64,000 bases of DNA from Aureispira sp. CCB-QB1 (GCA_945870185.1 CAMBRK010000004.1:1-64000); one strand, 5' to 3'; counted from the stretch's first letter, positions 9,948-19,173 are shown. Notes: generated by a model not told the origin, from the letters alone. Program-made: numbers and translations.

Positions 9948-10036
9948 AATCAGATGCTGCACAAATTTAAATCTTATTTTAACCAATTCGCATGATTAAA
10001 GTCATCAAATTCAATGTTTTAATGCAAGCTAATACA

Positions 10037-11050
10037 CTAATCTCCCTTAGGATGGCACCCAAAACATGCTGTACTTACAAATTGATAACCTCCGACTTCA
10101 TCGTGTTCTTTAGCTAGTTTTGATGCATCATTATGTTCATGGCATTGAATACAACTAAAGGTATTATAATCGCCGGCAATTGTATGGCAATCTATACATT
10201 GATCCCATTCACCTTTGTGATTGCCCGAATAGATAGGAAATCTGTTATCATGATTAGAAAATGATGCCGGCATCCAGCCAATGGCTAGTGTATGACAAAG
10301 ATTACATTCTTGTGGAAACAAGGCATGGTCAGGATTTTTTGCATTTTGAAAATCAACCTGATGACAATTTATACATTCAGGCCTTGTATCCGCATATATT
10401 GGTGTTACGTGGCATTTTGTACAATCACTAATATAATGACCTTGCTCCAAAGGGAAAAAACTATGTACAATGCCTTCTGCTTTCCAGTCCGTACCCGATA
10501 TTCTGTGGCATAACGAGCAGTCTGTCGGAAAATTTTGCCCTGTATGATCTGGCATTTTGGCTGATGTATAATCGTTAAGATGGCAGGATATACATTCAGG
10601 ATTGATGGGGCTAAATCTTAAATTTGTTTCACTATGATGACAAGCATCGCAATTTATAATAGAGTGCACGCCCATGAGTGGAAAAGAAGTTTGTTCATGC
10701 ATTTTTGTAATATTTTCGACTACCCATGATATTTCATTATGGCACCGCGCACAATCATTGCCCACAGTTTGTTGATGAATGTTATTGTGGCATGTAAAAC
10801 AATTATGCTCTGCCTTTTCAAACTGCAGTGATTCATGGCATGTCCTACATTCGAGTTTATCATGTTGCCCTTTAAGTGGGAAATCGGTATCGTTATGATC
10901 GAACGATGAATGTAGTTTGTCATATGTCCAATTTAATGGATTATGACATTTTGCACAATCAAATCTTAACTTGTCGCCATGTGGAGACTGACTCCAACCT
11001 ATCGAAGAGGTTATTAGTAAAATGAGTAAAAGCAATTTTTTATGATGCAA
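10037..11050 (-). CDS. Periplasmic 13-heme cytochrome c
   Basis: The 337-residue product has a signal peptide (MHHKKLLLLILLITSSIGWS, cleavage before QSPHG) and thirteen CXXCH motifs. Hemes 1-10 align in order and spacing with hemes 1-10 of the 70-heme protein, sharing QSPHG, HQQTVGNDCARCH, HEQTSFPLMGVH and FFPLEQGH. Hemes 11-13 align with the last three hemes of that protein (FPIYSGNHKGEW... to a C-terminal CFGCHPKGD). It therefore looks like the 70-heme protein without its internal repeats. The start codon is TTG at 11050; no ATG gives a complete signal peptide. It lies 28 bases after the OB-fold lipoprotein gene. Confidence 0.9.
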   Translation of the reverse strand: MHHKKLLLLILLITSSIGWSQSPHGDKLRFDCAKCHNPLNWTYDKLHSSFDHNDTDFPLKGQHDKLECRTCHESLQFEKAEHNCFTCHNNIHQQTVGNDCARCHNEISWVVENITKMHEQTSFPLMGVHSIINCDACHHSETNLRFSPINPECISCHLNDYTSAKMPDHTGQNFPTDCSLCHRISGTDWKAEGIVHSFFPLEQGHYISDCTKCHVTPIYADTRPECINCHQVDFQNAKNPDHALFPQECNLCHTLAIGWMPASFSNHDNRFPIYSGNHKGEWDQCIDCHTIAGDYNTFSCIQCHEHNDASKLAKEHDEVGGYQFVSTACFGCHPKGD

Positions 11051-11078
11051 TGTATTGAATTATTAGGTGATTTGTGAT

Positions 11079-11858
11079 CTACTTCCCTGCTGCATCTTCC
11101 ATAATGATTTCATATTTGTAGCCTGCGCCAAAGTCTTTATTTAAAGTGATTTTACCATTCAGTGCGACCTTACTTCCTATGGGGATATTAAGGTTAGTGG
11201 TGACGGTAAGGTCCAATAACTTGCCTTTATCTTTGGAGCCATCCTGTATGTGCACCCAGTTTTTGCCCATAATTCCATTGTTTGCTTTAACACATTCACC
11301 AGTGACAGTGATGACTTGGCCTTCGTATTTTGCTTTATTGGTCATCAGTTCAGATAGTTTTATGGCGTCTTTAACCACAGGCAATGTTCCTGTCGTGCTC
11401 GCTGACTGTATGTTGGCTTGTCCAGCAGCAGCACCATTTATATTTCCTCCCGGATGCTCAGTAGCACTGATAATATTACTTACCAAATAGATGGTATCAA
11501 AGGTACGCTTGAATTCTACACTCTCAAAATTGGTTTTCATCAGTCCTCCTCTATATATGTATGTTTGTCCTTTTGTTGCATCCGTTTTTGCAGTGGCTAT
11601 CCAAAAAGATTTGCCCGCTTCAGAGACATTTAGGTAGGTATATCTTTCTGTTTGCAATATCTCATTGGCCACTACTTGATGTACGTCAACTGCATATGAT
11701 GAAGCATTTCCCTTAGCAACTTGGGGTGTATTACTATTTTCTTGCATTGGAGCACTTGCTATAGGCGTATCATCGGCTACAATTATCTTAGGCTTAGATT
11801 CGCAAGATAAAAGGGATAACCATAAAAGTAAAGGGAGCACTAAATTTTTATTGAACAT
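11079..11858 (-). CDS. Lipoprotein with C-terminal OB-fold domain
   Basis: The 259-residue product starts with a lipoprotein signal ending in the lipobox LLSC (Cys ~19). A low-complexity linker follows, then a domain with conserved SFWIATAKTDATKGQTYIYRGG, and a C-terminal OB-fold-like domain (~170-255) containing GQVITVTGECVKANNGIMGKNWVHIQDGS. This resembles the NrfJ-related/OB-fold proteins found near multiheme cytochromes in Geobacter and Shewanella; that link is from memory. Its place 6 bases after the barrel gene and just before the 13-heme gene suggests a structural or assembly role in the cytochrome complex. Binding partners and surface exposure are unknown. Confidence 0.6.
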   Translation of the reverse strand: MFNKNLVLPLLLWLSLLSCESKPKIIVADDTPIASAPMQENSNTPQVAKGNASSYAVDVHQVVANEILQTERYTYLNVSEAGKSFWIATAKTDATKGQTYIYRGGLMKTNFESVEFKRTFDTIYLVSNIISATEHPGGNINGAAAGQANIQSASTTGTLPVVKDAIKLSELMTNKAKYEGQVITVTGECVKANNGIMGKNWVHIQDGSKDKGKLLDLTVTTNLNIPIGSKVALNGKITLNKDFGAGYKYEIIMEDAAGK

Positions 11859-11864
11859 GAATAT

Positions 11865-13490
11865 TTAATTTTTTATTCTTTGTGTAATGGTGATAAAATA
11901 ACGATGCCAAGCCCGCGATTGTTCAAAGGTCCCTTCATAGCTTGCCATTAGTGTGGTTTTCTTGATTACATTGATAGAAAAATTTACTCCTGCTATATTT
12001 TGTTTCAAGCCTGTTTCAGTATTGAAAAAAGTGTAATTAATATTTCTGTAATTCACTTCAGTATTCAGTTTTCCCCTAAAAAAATTATCGGAGATTCTAC
12101 CGCCCAAAATCATGCCTTTAAAGTAAAAAGATTCCAACAAATTGATATTTACGGATGCTGTGGTACTTTTTTTCAGGATACTATTAAAGTTGATATTGGC
12201 TATGTAATTGGATGTTGGTTTTGCATTGCTTCCTTGGTATCTATAAAAAGCTGATGTGTTGATATTTATCTTTTTGAAAGGGCTGTAATTGGCTTGTAGT
12301 CTGAAGCCTTGTCTTGTCTCTTGAGCTAATAATTGATCTATAAAGGTTTGATAGGATTCATAATAAATGATATTCCGTCGATTGTCATAAGATCCGGAAA
12401 GCGAAAGATTATTTCTGATTCTATACCGTAAAGAAGCATATATACTGGTCAATTGAGGTTGATGGAAAGTTTCACCGTTTACTTTTTTATATAAGTCCAT
12501 CTCTGATGAAAAGAATAAATTCAAATTTTTAACTAATGAATTATTATGTTGGAAATAGACAAATCGTCGATCGGTATTGGATTGATTCATTTGTTCAGCA
12601 ATGGCAATAGATGTTTGTGATATTCCGTTGGTTGTTTTATCATTGCGCACCAGATAAGCACCAAATTGTGGCAAATTTTTATTAAAAGTAAAATTGGTAA
12701 AATCGGGTCTTGTTCCTGCGAAAGCACCTCCAATGTATCTACCTAAAACATACTCTGCCTGAACTCCATCTATGGCTCCCATGTTAGCTATATTGTTATT
12801 CATCTTTCTGCCTACCCAAATACTATACTTATCTGTAGGTGCATATTGTACCGACAAAGTAAAAATTTTAAAATCATCATAAAAATCTGTTGCTCTTTGC
12901 TGCTCTATACCATATCGGTGACGATAGGTTAGATAAGATTGAACCGAAAATGCAGACTTATGCATGTTTTGAATATTGAGTGAAAAAGCGGCTCGAATAC
13001 GTTGAAAATTATTGTTATTATCAGGATTAATACTAGCATTGGTAGAAAAAGTCAGTCTGCCCGTGGTAACTTGTTTTCTATTTTTTGAAGCAATTTGCGC
13101 TACTGTATCTTGGTCGCTATCTATGGTGACTGCAGGTACTATTACTTCTGGTTTGGTATCTGCTTTGTTTTCATTGATTACTTCACTTGGTTTAGAAAAT
13201 CGGAAATTAACAGATTGGCCTATTTCTGTGGCTATATCCGTTATATTTTCTGTCACACAAGAAGTGGTAGATTTTTGTTTTACTACTAAAGCTTTAATAG
13301 GCTGAGTATTATACTGCAAGGACAATGTATCTCCAACCTCTATAGTAGCTGTAGATAGAAACTTAACATAAACATTTTTACTACTTTTGTAGGTGATAAC
13401 ACCTTGTAAGTCATTATTAATTCCTTGGCCCATCACCAAAACTAGTGGTAATATAAAAATTAAGAAGGTTGATAATAAGCGCTTTTTCAT
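11865..13490 (-). CDS. Outer-membrane beta-barrel protein within the multiheme operon
   Basis: The 541-residue product has a signal peptide (to ~22, VMGQG). A small beta domain follows at ~25-105 (ITYKSSKNVYVKF... VGDTLSLQYN), then a linker, then from ~140 to the end a long run of amphipathic beta strands with aromatic edges, such as YRHRYGIEQQRATDFYDDF and GSYDNRRNIIYYES. This is typical of an outer-membrane barrel of 16 or more strands. I cannot assign it to a named porin family and it has no heme motif. It sits between the 70-heme gene (6-bp gap) and the lipoprotein (6-bp gap). By analogy with MtrB-type porin-cytochrome conduits it is the best candidate for a barrel holding a cytochrome, but this is inference. 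Confidence 0.6.
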   Translation of the reverse strand: MKKRLLSTFLIFILPLVLVMGQGINNDLQGVITYKSSKNVYVKFLSTATIEVGDTLSLQYNTQPIKALVVKQKSTTSCVTENITDIATEIGQSVNFRFSKPSEVINENKADTKPEVIVPAVTIDSDQDTVAQIASKNRKQVTTGRLTFSTNASINPDNNNNFQRIRAAFSLNIQNMHKSAFSVQSYLTYRHRYGIEQQRATDFYDDFKIFTLSVQYAPTDKYSIWVGRKMNNNIANMGAIDGVQAEYVLGRYIGGAFAGTRPDFTNFTFNKNLPQFGAYLVRNDKTTNGISQTSIAIAEQMNQSNTDRRFVYFQHNNSLVKNLNLFFSSEMDLYKKVNGETFHQPQLTSIYASLRYRIRNNLSLSGSYDNRRNIIYYESYQTFIDQLLAQETRQGFRLQANYSPFKKININTSAFYRYQGSNAKPTSNYIANINFNSILKKSTTASVNINLLESFYFKGMILGGRISDNFFRGKLNTEVNYRNINYTFFNTETGLKQNIAGVNFSINVIKKTTLMASYEGTFEQSRAWHRYFITITQRIKN

Positions 13491-13496
13491 ACTTTT

Positions 13497-16400
13497 TTAC
13501 TTTTCACCATCGGGATGGCACGCATAGCATGCATTACTATTGTATTGATATCCATTTACTCCGTCATGTTTATCGGCCATATCTGCAGGATCATCGTGTT
13601 CATGACAATTAATACAACTAAATAAATTATAATTGCTGGAATTGAAGTGGCAATCTGCGCAGAGGTTCCATTCGCCATCATGTTTTCCACTGTAAATAGG
13701 GAAGTACAAGTTATCGTGATTAAAAGTAGATGGTGTCCAGGCACTTTGACTGTGACAAGCTGTACAATTTGTCGGAAACTGAGCAGCAGCATGATTTGGA
13801 TTAGTCGTACTGTTGTAGTCACTTTGATGACAACCTACACAGGTATTGGGAGTATTGTTGTAATTACCATTGTGGCAGCTGATACAATCTAAAGGTATGT
13901 GAGCACCTGCCAATACATAATAATTATTGTGGTCAGGGAATAAAGCTGGCGTCCAGTTAGGAGCAGTGGTATGACAAGTAATACAATCATTAGATAATCC
14001 CAAACTGCTATGATTTGGATTGACAGCGCCATTATAGTCACTCTGATGACAACCTACACAGGTATTGGGTGTATTGTTGTAATTACCATTGTGACAAAGT
14101 ACACATTCTGTAGCTATGCTATTATGTGCTCCTGTAAGTGGATAATAATTATTGTGATTGAATGAAGATGGCGCCCACGCATTTTGGCTATGGCAACTTG
14201 CGCAGTCCGTAGGAAACTGATTGACACTGTGATTTGGATTTACAACCGTATTATAATCTGTGGCGTGGCATCCAAAACAAGTGTTGGGTGTATTGTTATA
14301 ATCACCATTGTGACATGCTACACAATTATTGGCAATAGGGATGTGCGCTCCAGCTATCACATAAAAATCATTATGATTGGGCATACTTGCCGGACTCCAT
14401 CCAGGTGCTGTGGTATGACATGTAGTACAATCTGTAGATAGGGCCAAAGCTCCGTGATTTGGATTTATAGACGTGTTATAGTCTCCCTGATGACAACCCA
14501 CACAGGTGGTTGGTGTGTTATTATAGTTTCCATTATGACAGGAAGTACATTGATTGGCAATGATAGCATGCCCACCGGTCAATGGCCATACCGTATTATG
14601 ATCAAAGGTAGACGGCATCCAGGCATTTTGTGAATGACAAATAGTACAGTCGGTAGGATATCCGCTGGTCACGTGGTTAGGATTGGTCGTAGCGTTAAAA
14701 TCGCTCTGGTGACACCCTACACAGGTGGTCGGTGTAGTGGTATAGTTACCATTAATATGGCAGGCAATACAATTATTAGCTAGAGTAGCATGGGCTCCTA
14801 TCAAAGGATATACCGTGTTATGATCAAAAGTGGAAGGTGACCAAGCATCCTGACTATGACATGATACACAGTCGTTAGGAAACTGCTGTGCTGTATGGTT
14901 AGGATCAGTCGTTGAAGCAAAATCTGATTGGTGACAACCTACGCACGTATTCGGTGTATTGTTATAATCACCATTATGACAGACAGCACAATTGTTTGCT
15001 ATGGCCAAATGCGCCCCTGCAATCACATAATAACTATCATGATTTGGCATAGTAGCAGGACTCCAACCCGGATCAGTAGTGTGGCAACTAGTACAATTAG
15101 TTGTAAAGCCCAAACTACTGTGATTTGGATTTATAGAAGTATTAAAATCATCCTGATGACAACTGACGCATTCTGATGAAGTATTATTGTAATTTCCATT
15201 ATGACAATCCACACAGTTGGACGCAATGGTAGCATGTGCGCCCGTCAATGGCCAGAAAATAGCATGATCAAATACGGATGGTGTCCATGCTGTCTGTGAG
15301 TGACATGTAGTACAATCTGTTGGAAACATTCCAGATTCATGGTCAGGATTGGTCGTACTGTTAAAATCGTCTGTATGACATCCTATACAGGTATTCGGAG
15401 TATTGTTATAATTTCCATTGTGACAAAGGGCACAGTTGGCAGCTATAGATAAGTGCGCTCCTTCTAGTACGTAATAGTTATTGTGTATGCCAAAGGTAGC
15501 AGGACTCCAGCCCGGTTGTGTTGTATGACATTGGGTACAGTCTGTAGGTATGCCCAATGCTATGTGATTGGGGTTGGTAGCCTGATTGAAATCTTGGGTG
15601 TGACAATCCATACAAACTGTGGATGTTCCCTGAAAACCTGAAGCATGACATTGGGTACAATCTGCTGTAACATGTGCACCAGTCAATGGGAAAGCCGTCG
15701 TATTATGATCAAAAATAAAGGAAGCATCTCCTGTCGGATGACATGCCAGACATGCTGGACTGTTATAAACATATCCATTCACACCTACGTGGTCATCATT
15801 GGTTTCTGGATTTTGATGGCAGGTGATACAAGTAAACTGGCTATAGTCTGATGGATTGTTGTGGCATTCCTGACATTGGTTCCACGTTCCCTGATGTTTT
15901 CCACTATAGATCGGAAAATATTGTCCATCATGATTGAATGTAGATGGCGACCAAGCATTTTCTGAATGACAGGAAGCACAGTTCGTTGGAAACTGTAAAG
16001 CTATATGGTTAGGATCTGTTGTTGCGGTATAGTCCGAATTGTGACATCCTACACAAGTATTGGGAGTATTATTGTAGTCACCCTGATGACAACTTATACA
16101 GTCGGAAGCTATGGCCGCATGAGCACCATTCAGTGGATAGAAAGTATTGTGGATCGTAAATGTAGCCGGACTCCAACCTGCAACAGTCGTATGACAAAGG
16201 ATACAGTCTGTGGTGAGATTTAGTTGTTGGTGGTTTGGATTGGCGCTTGCCATAAAGTCATTATTGTGACAACTTACACAGCTGGTAGGTGTATTTTCAA
16301 ATCCTCCAGCATGACACTGCATACAATCCGTATCTAAGTGGGCGCCTGTGAGCGGAAAGGCTGTCATATTGTGATCAAAAATATTGTCTGCATCTCCCGT

Positions 16401-18773
16401 TGGATGACAAGCGAGACAGGCCGGGCTGAAATAACTATATCCACCTAACCCATCATGTTGATTATTGGTTTCCGGATTTTGATGACAAGTGATACAGGTA
16501 AACTGTGCCCACTGTCCTGGTGTACTGTGACATTCTATACAATCATTCCAGGCACCCTGATGTTTGCCACTATTGATAGGAAAATATTTCCCATCATGAT
16601 CAAAGGTAGACGGCTTCCATACGCTCTCAGAATGGCACTGAGCACAATCTTGAGGAAATAATAATTGGACGTGATTGGGGTTGGTAGTTGAAGTATAATC
16701 GTTGGTATGACATGCGTAACAAGTATTGGGTGTATTGTTATAGTCACCATTATGACATTGGATACAGTCAGATGCTATCAATGCATGGGCACCATTCAAA
16801 GCGTAGTATGTGTTGTGATTTGCAAATGTTGCAGGATTCCAACCTGGATTTGTAGTATGACATTGAATACAATCTGTACTAAAACCAAGTTTTTGGTGGT
16901 CAGGATTTTTACTGGTGTTAAAGTCCGTTGTATGACAATCCACACACAGCGTAGAAGTCCCTGCATATCCTGCGCTATGACAACTGATACAAGCCGTAGT
17001 GGTGTGTGCGCCTGTCAGTGGAAACATAGTCATATTGTGATCGAAAACATTGTCAGCATCTCCTGAAGGATGGCAAGCCAAACAAGCATTATTTTCATAA
17101 TTGTAACCCGTAACACCATCATGAACATTATCAGTTTCAGGATTTGTATGACAACCTACACAAGAAAACTGCTTGAAATCTCCCGCGACTGTGTGACAAT
17201 CCATGCACGCAGACCATTGCCCATTATGCTTACCACTGAATATAGGAAAATATAAGCCATCATGATTAAATGTAGATGGTGACCACGCATTTTCACCATG
17301 ACACGATGTACAGTCCTTATCAAAATTATTAAGCTTGTGGTCTGGCATTTGCACATCGTTGTAATCCGTATTGTGACATCCAAAACAAGTATTGGGCGTA
17401 TTATTATAATCTCCTTGATGACACTTTGCACAGTCATTGGATATCACTCCGTGAGCCCCATTTAATGCGTAGTAAGAATTATGATCTGCAAATGTGGCCG
17501 GACTCCATCCTGGTTGTGTAGTATGGCAGGAAGCACAATCCTTAGTCAATCCTAGCTGCACGTGATTTGGATTGGCCGCGGTATTGAAATCTGTGGTATG
17601 GCAATCTATACAGGCTGTGGATGTACCTTGATATCCGGATGCATGACAAGAGATACAAGCCGTAGTCCGATGTGCTCCAGTCAGCGGAAAATTAGTATTG
17701 TCATGATTGAATGCCATATCAGCATCACCGGTTGGATGACAAGCTAGGCAGGCATCATCTTGATATTGATACCCAGATATTCCATTGTGAACATTGTCAG
17801 TTTCTGGATTGATGTGGCAGCCGACACAAGTAAAGGCTGAAAAATCATTGGGCTGAGTGTGGCATGCATTACAGTCATTCCAAACGCCTTTATGTTTTCC
17901 AGAGTAGATAGGGAAAAAACGACCATCGTGTTCTGTAAAGTTTACAGGTTTCCATCCTACGGAGAGCGTATGGCAGTCTGTACATTGAGTAAAAAATGAA
18001 GCACTTTTGTGATTGGGTACCAAAGTATTGTCATAGTCTTGTTGATGACATGAAATACAATTGGGAGAAATCACAGCATAGTCTTCAGCATGGTGACAAG
18101 CTTTACAATCTGCAATTTGGTGACCTTGTTCCAATGGGAAAAAACTATGATCTACGATATCCGTATTCCATCCTGAACCATTCACACCGTGGCAAGCTGC
18201 GCAATCATTACTAAAATTATTTTTAATGTGATTAGGCTTTTGGGTATTTACATAATCGGACCGATGACAGTCTATACAAGTGACTCCTGTAGGCGAATAC
18301 CTAGAGTTACTTTCGCTTTGATGGCAGGCATTGCAGTCAATCGTAGCGTGTACTCCCATGAGAGGGAAGGATGTTTGTTCGTGAAGTTGGGTGATATTTT
18401 CTACGATCCACGATTGTGGCGTATGACATCGTGCACAATCATTTCCCACTGTTTGTTGATGTACATCTGTGTGACAGGAAATACAAGTACTTTCAGCTTT
18501 TTTAAATTCCAGTGTCTGATGACAAGATCTACAGTCCAAATCTCTATGTTGGCCTACGAGTGGGAATGATGTACTGTCGTGGCTGAAAGTAGCTTTATCT
18601 TGTTGGTAACTCCAGTTTTCAGGGTGATGACAAGTAGCACAATTGATAGCAAAATTTTTACCATGAGGTGACTGCGCCAAAACCAATTGACAAAACATAA
18701 CAACCAAAACCAAGGTAATCACCCTCAACACAATTAATACTTTAGATAATACCGAGTACAGTATTAATAGCAT
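13497..18773 (-). CDS. Giant 70-heme cytochrome c
   Basis: The 1758-residue product contains 70 CXXCH motifs by direct count, one per ~25 residues, after a signal peptide (MLLILYSVLS..., cleavage near LVLA/QSPHG). Architecture: a 10-heme head (residues ~35-283); four nine-heme repeats of exactly 222 residues starting at 284, 506, 728 and 950; seven three-heme repeats of 73-75 residues (~1172-1687); and a three-heme cap (1688-1758) ending in CYACHPDGEK. The cap resembles the start of each nine-heme unit (YFPIYSGKH, then CxxCH pairs, then ACxACHP). Each three-heme unit has three conserved extra His (NPNH, DHN or NHN, GAH), fitting bis-His ligation of every heme. No other domain is visible. It is first in a six-gene operon with the barrel protein. 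The likely role is long-range electron conduction in the periplasm or across/outside the outer membrane. Confidence 0.92.
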   Translation of the reverse strand: MLLILYSVLSKVLIVLRVITLVLVVMFCQLVLAQSPHGKNFAINCATCHHPENWSYQQDKATFSHDSTSFPLVGQHRDLDCRSCHQTLEFKKAESTCISCHTDVHQQTVGNDCARCHTPQSWIVENITQLHEQTSFPLMGVHATIDCNACHQSESNSRYSPTGVTCIDCHRSDYVNTQKPNHIKNNFSNDCAACHGVNGSGWNTDIVDHSFFPLEQGHQIADCKACHHAEDYAVISPNCISCHQQDYDNTLVPNHKSASFFTQCTDCHTLSVGWKPVNFTEHDGRFFPIYSGKHKGVWNDCNACHTQPNDFSAFTCVGCHINPETDNVHNGISGYQYQDDACLACHPTGDADMAFNHDNTNFPLTGAHRTTACISCHASGYQGTSTACIDCHTTDFNTAANPNHVQLGLTKDCASCHTTQPGWSPATFADHNSYYALNGAHGVISNDCAKCHQGDYNNTPNTCFGCHNTDYNDVQMPDHKLNNFDKDCTSCHGENAWSPSTFNHDGLYFPIFSGKHNGQWSACMDCHTVAGDFKQFSCVGCHTNPETDNVHDGVTGYNYENNACLACHPSGDADNVFDHNMTMFPLTGAHTTTACISCHSAGYAGTSTLCVDCHTTDFNTSKNPDHQKLGFSTDCIQCHTTNPGWNPATFANHNTYYALNGAHALIASDCIQCHNGDYNNTPNTCYACHTNDYTSTTNPNHVQLLFPQDCAQCHSESVWKPSTFDHDGKYFPINSGKHQGAWNDCIECHSTPGQWAQFTCITCHQNPETNNQHDGLGGYSYFSPACLACHPTGDADNIFDHNMTAFPLTGAHLDTDCMQCHAGGFENTPTSCVSCHNNDFMASANPNHQQLNLTTDCILCHTTVAGWSPATFTIHNTFYPLNGAHAAIASDCISCHQGDYNNTPNTCVGCHNSDYTATTDPNHIALQFPTNCASCHSENAWSPSTFNHDGQYFPIYSGKHQGTWNQCQECHNNPSDYSQFTCITCHQNPETNDDHVGVNGYVYNSPACLACHPTGDASFIFDHNTTAFPLTGAHVTADCTQCHASGFQGTSTVCMDCHTQDFNQATNPNHIALGIPTDCTQCHTTQPGWSPATFGIHNNYYVLEGAHLSIAANCALCHNGNYNNTPNTCIGCHTDDFNSTTNPDHESGMFPTDCTTCHSQTAWTPSVFDHAIFWPLTGAHATIASNCVDCHNGNYNNTSSECVSCHQDDFNTSINPNHSSLGFTTNCTSCHTTDPGWSPATMPNHDSYYVIAGAHLAIANNCAVCHNGDYNNTPNTCVGCHQSDFASTTDPNHTAQQFPNDCVSCHSQDAWSPSTFDHNTVYPLIGAHATLANNCIACHINGNYTTTPTTCVGCHQSDFNATTNPNHVTSGYPTDCTICHSQNAWMPSTFDHNTVWPLTGGHAIIANQCTSCHNGNYNNTPTTCVGCHQGDYNTSINPNHGALALSTDCTTCHTTAPGWSPASMPNHNDFYVIAGAHIPIANNCVACHNGDYNNTPNTCFGCHATDYNTVVNPNHSVNQFPTDCASCHSQNAWAPSSFNHNNYYPLTGAHNSIATECVLCHNGNYNNTPNTCVGCHQSDYNGAVNPNHSSLGLSNDCITCHTTAPNWTPALFPDHNNYYVLAGAHIPLDCISCHNGNYNNTPNTCVGCHQSDYNSTTNPNHAAAQFPTNCTACHSQSAWTPSTFNHDNLYFPIYSGKHDGEWNLCADCHFNSSNYNLFSCINCHEHDDPADMADKHDGVNGYQYNSNACYACHPDGEK
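13713..15260 (-). repeat. Seven in-frame ~222-bp tandem repeats (three hemes each)
   Basis: Seven units of 73-75 residues each hold three CXXCH motifs and one GAH, one NPNH and one (D/N)H(N/D) histidine. GAH or GGH glycines lie near residues 1178, 1253, 1326, 1400, 1475, 1548 and 1623. The spacing alternates 75, 73, 74, 75, 73, 75, suggesting a two-type alternation. The unit length is one third of the 222-residue nine-heme repeat. Confidence 0.82.
15261..17924 (-). repeat. Four in-frame 666-bp tandem repeats (nine hemes each)
   Basis: Units are 17259-17924, 16593-17258, 15927-16592 and 15261-15926. Each encodes 222 residues that begin with a G-x-Y/F-FPI-x-SGKH segment and hold nine CXXCH motifs. 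The spacing between equivalent glycines is identical (222 residues) three times, so the units arose by tandem duplication and are held at constant length. Typical internal phrases are GYxY...ACLACHPTGDA, FPLTGAH and GDYNNTPNTC. Confidence 0.88.
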
Positions 18774-19173
18774 AAAGTTACTAAATTGTCATCAAATTGT
18801 AAAATTTTTGATTACTAAAATTTCTGAAATGGTATTTTTTGATTCTGAAGTGGGAAGGAATGATAGAAAAATGGCAAAGAATTTACAAGTTTCAATATTG
18901 GGTAAGCTACTAAGCCTAAATAGGGATAAATTTTCTATTACCTAAAGGGTCATATATTTGATATGTTGTACTCCTATCCTGCAGAAGTATAAAATGTATA
19001 TCATTCTACCAAGAATCATGGCACAGCCGCGGCAACATGGTGATCACACAAAGTCATACTTAAGCTTGATAAACTGTGCCAGGCATCTGTGAAACCTACA
19101 TTGAACGGGGTAAGCTTGATACGCTATGACACACAAAGTATGCAGGACGTTTCAATTATTCTAAAGAATCTTT
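18774..19173. other. 400-bp gap upstream of the 70-heme gene with a short direct repeat
   Basis: This region must carry the promoter of the six-gene cytochrome operon, yet I find no exact TAnnTTTG element on the minus strand. It contains an imperfect direct repeat, TAAGCTTGATAAACTGTGCC (19061-19080) and TAAGCTTGATACGCTATGAC (19111-19130), 50 bases apart. CACACAAAGT occurs at 19045-19054 and again at 19130-19139. No open frame is credible here. The segment around 19000-19140 looks more GC-rich than its surroundings and may be a decayed mobile or repetitive element. Confidence 0.4.

Noticed and set aside
13800-17600. Short near-identical DNA repeats spaced at regular intervals, looking like a CRISPR array or satellite
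   Set aside because: The repeats are in-frame codons for phrases such as NNTPNTCVGCH in the cytochrome gene, with spacing in multiples of three and no cas genes.
13600-18600. Many open frames on the plus strand and in other frames opposite the 70-heme gene
   Set aside because: They mirror the repeated CXXCH-coding sequence, have no signals of their own, and the minus-strand frame is continuous for 1758 codons with clear protein-level repeats.
19000-19140. Possible insertion sequence or small RNA in the gap before the P-type ATPase
   Set aside because: No transposase frame, terminal inverted repeats or convincing hairpin were found; only short direct repeats, so it is listed as an unexplained region.
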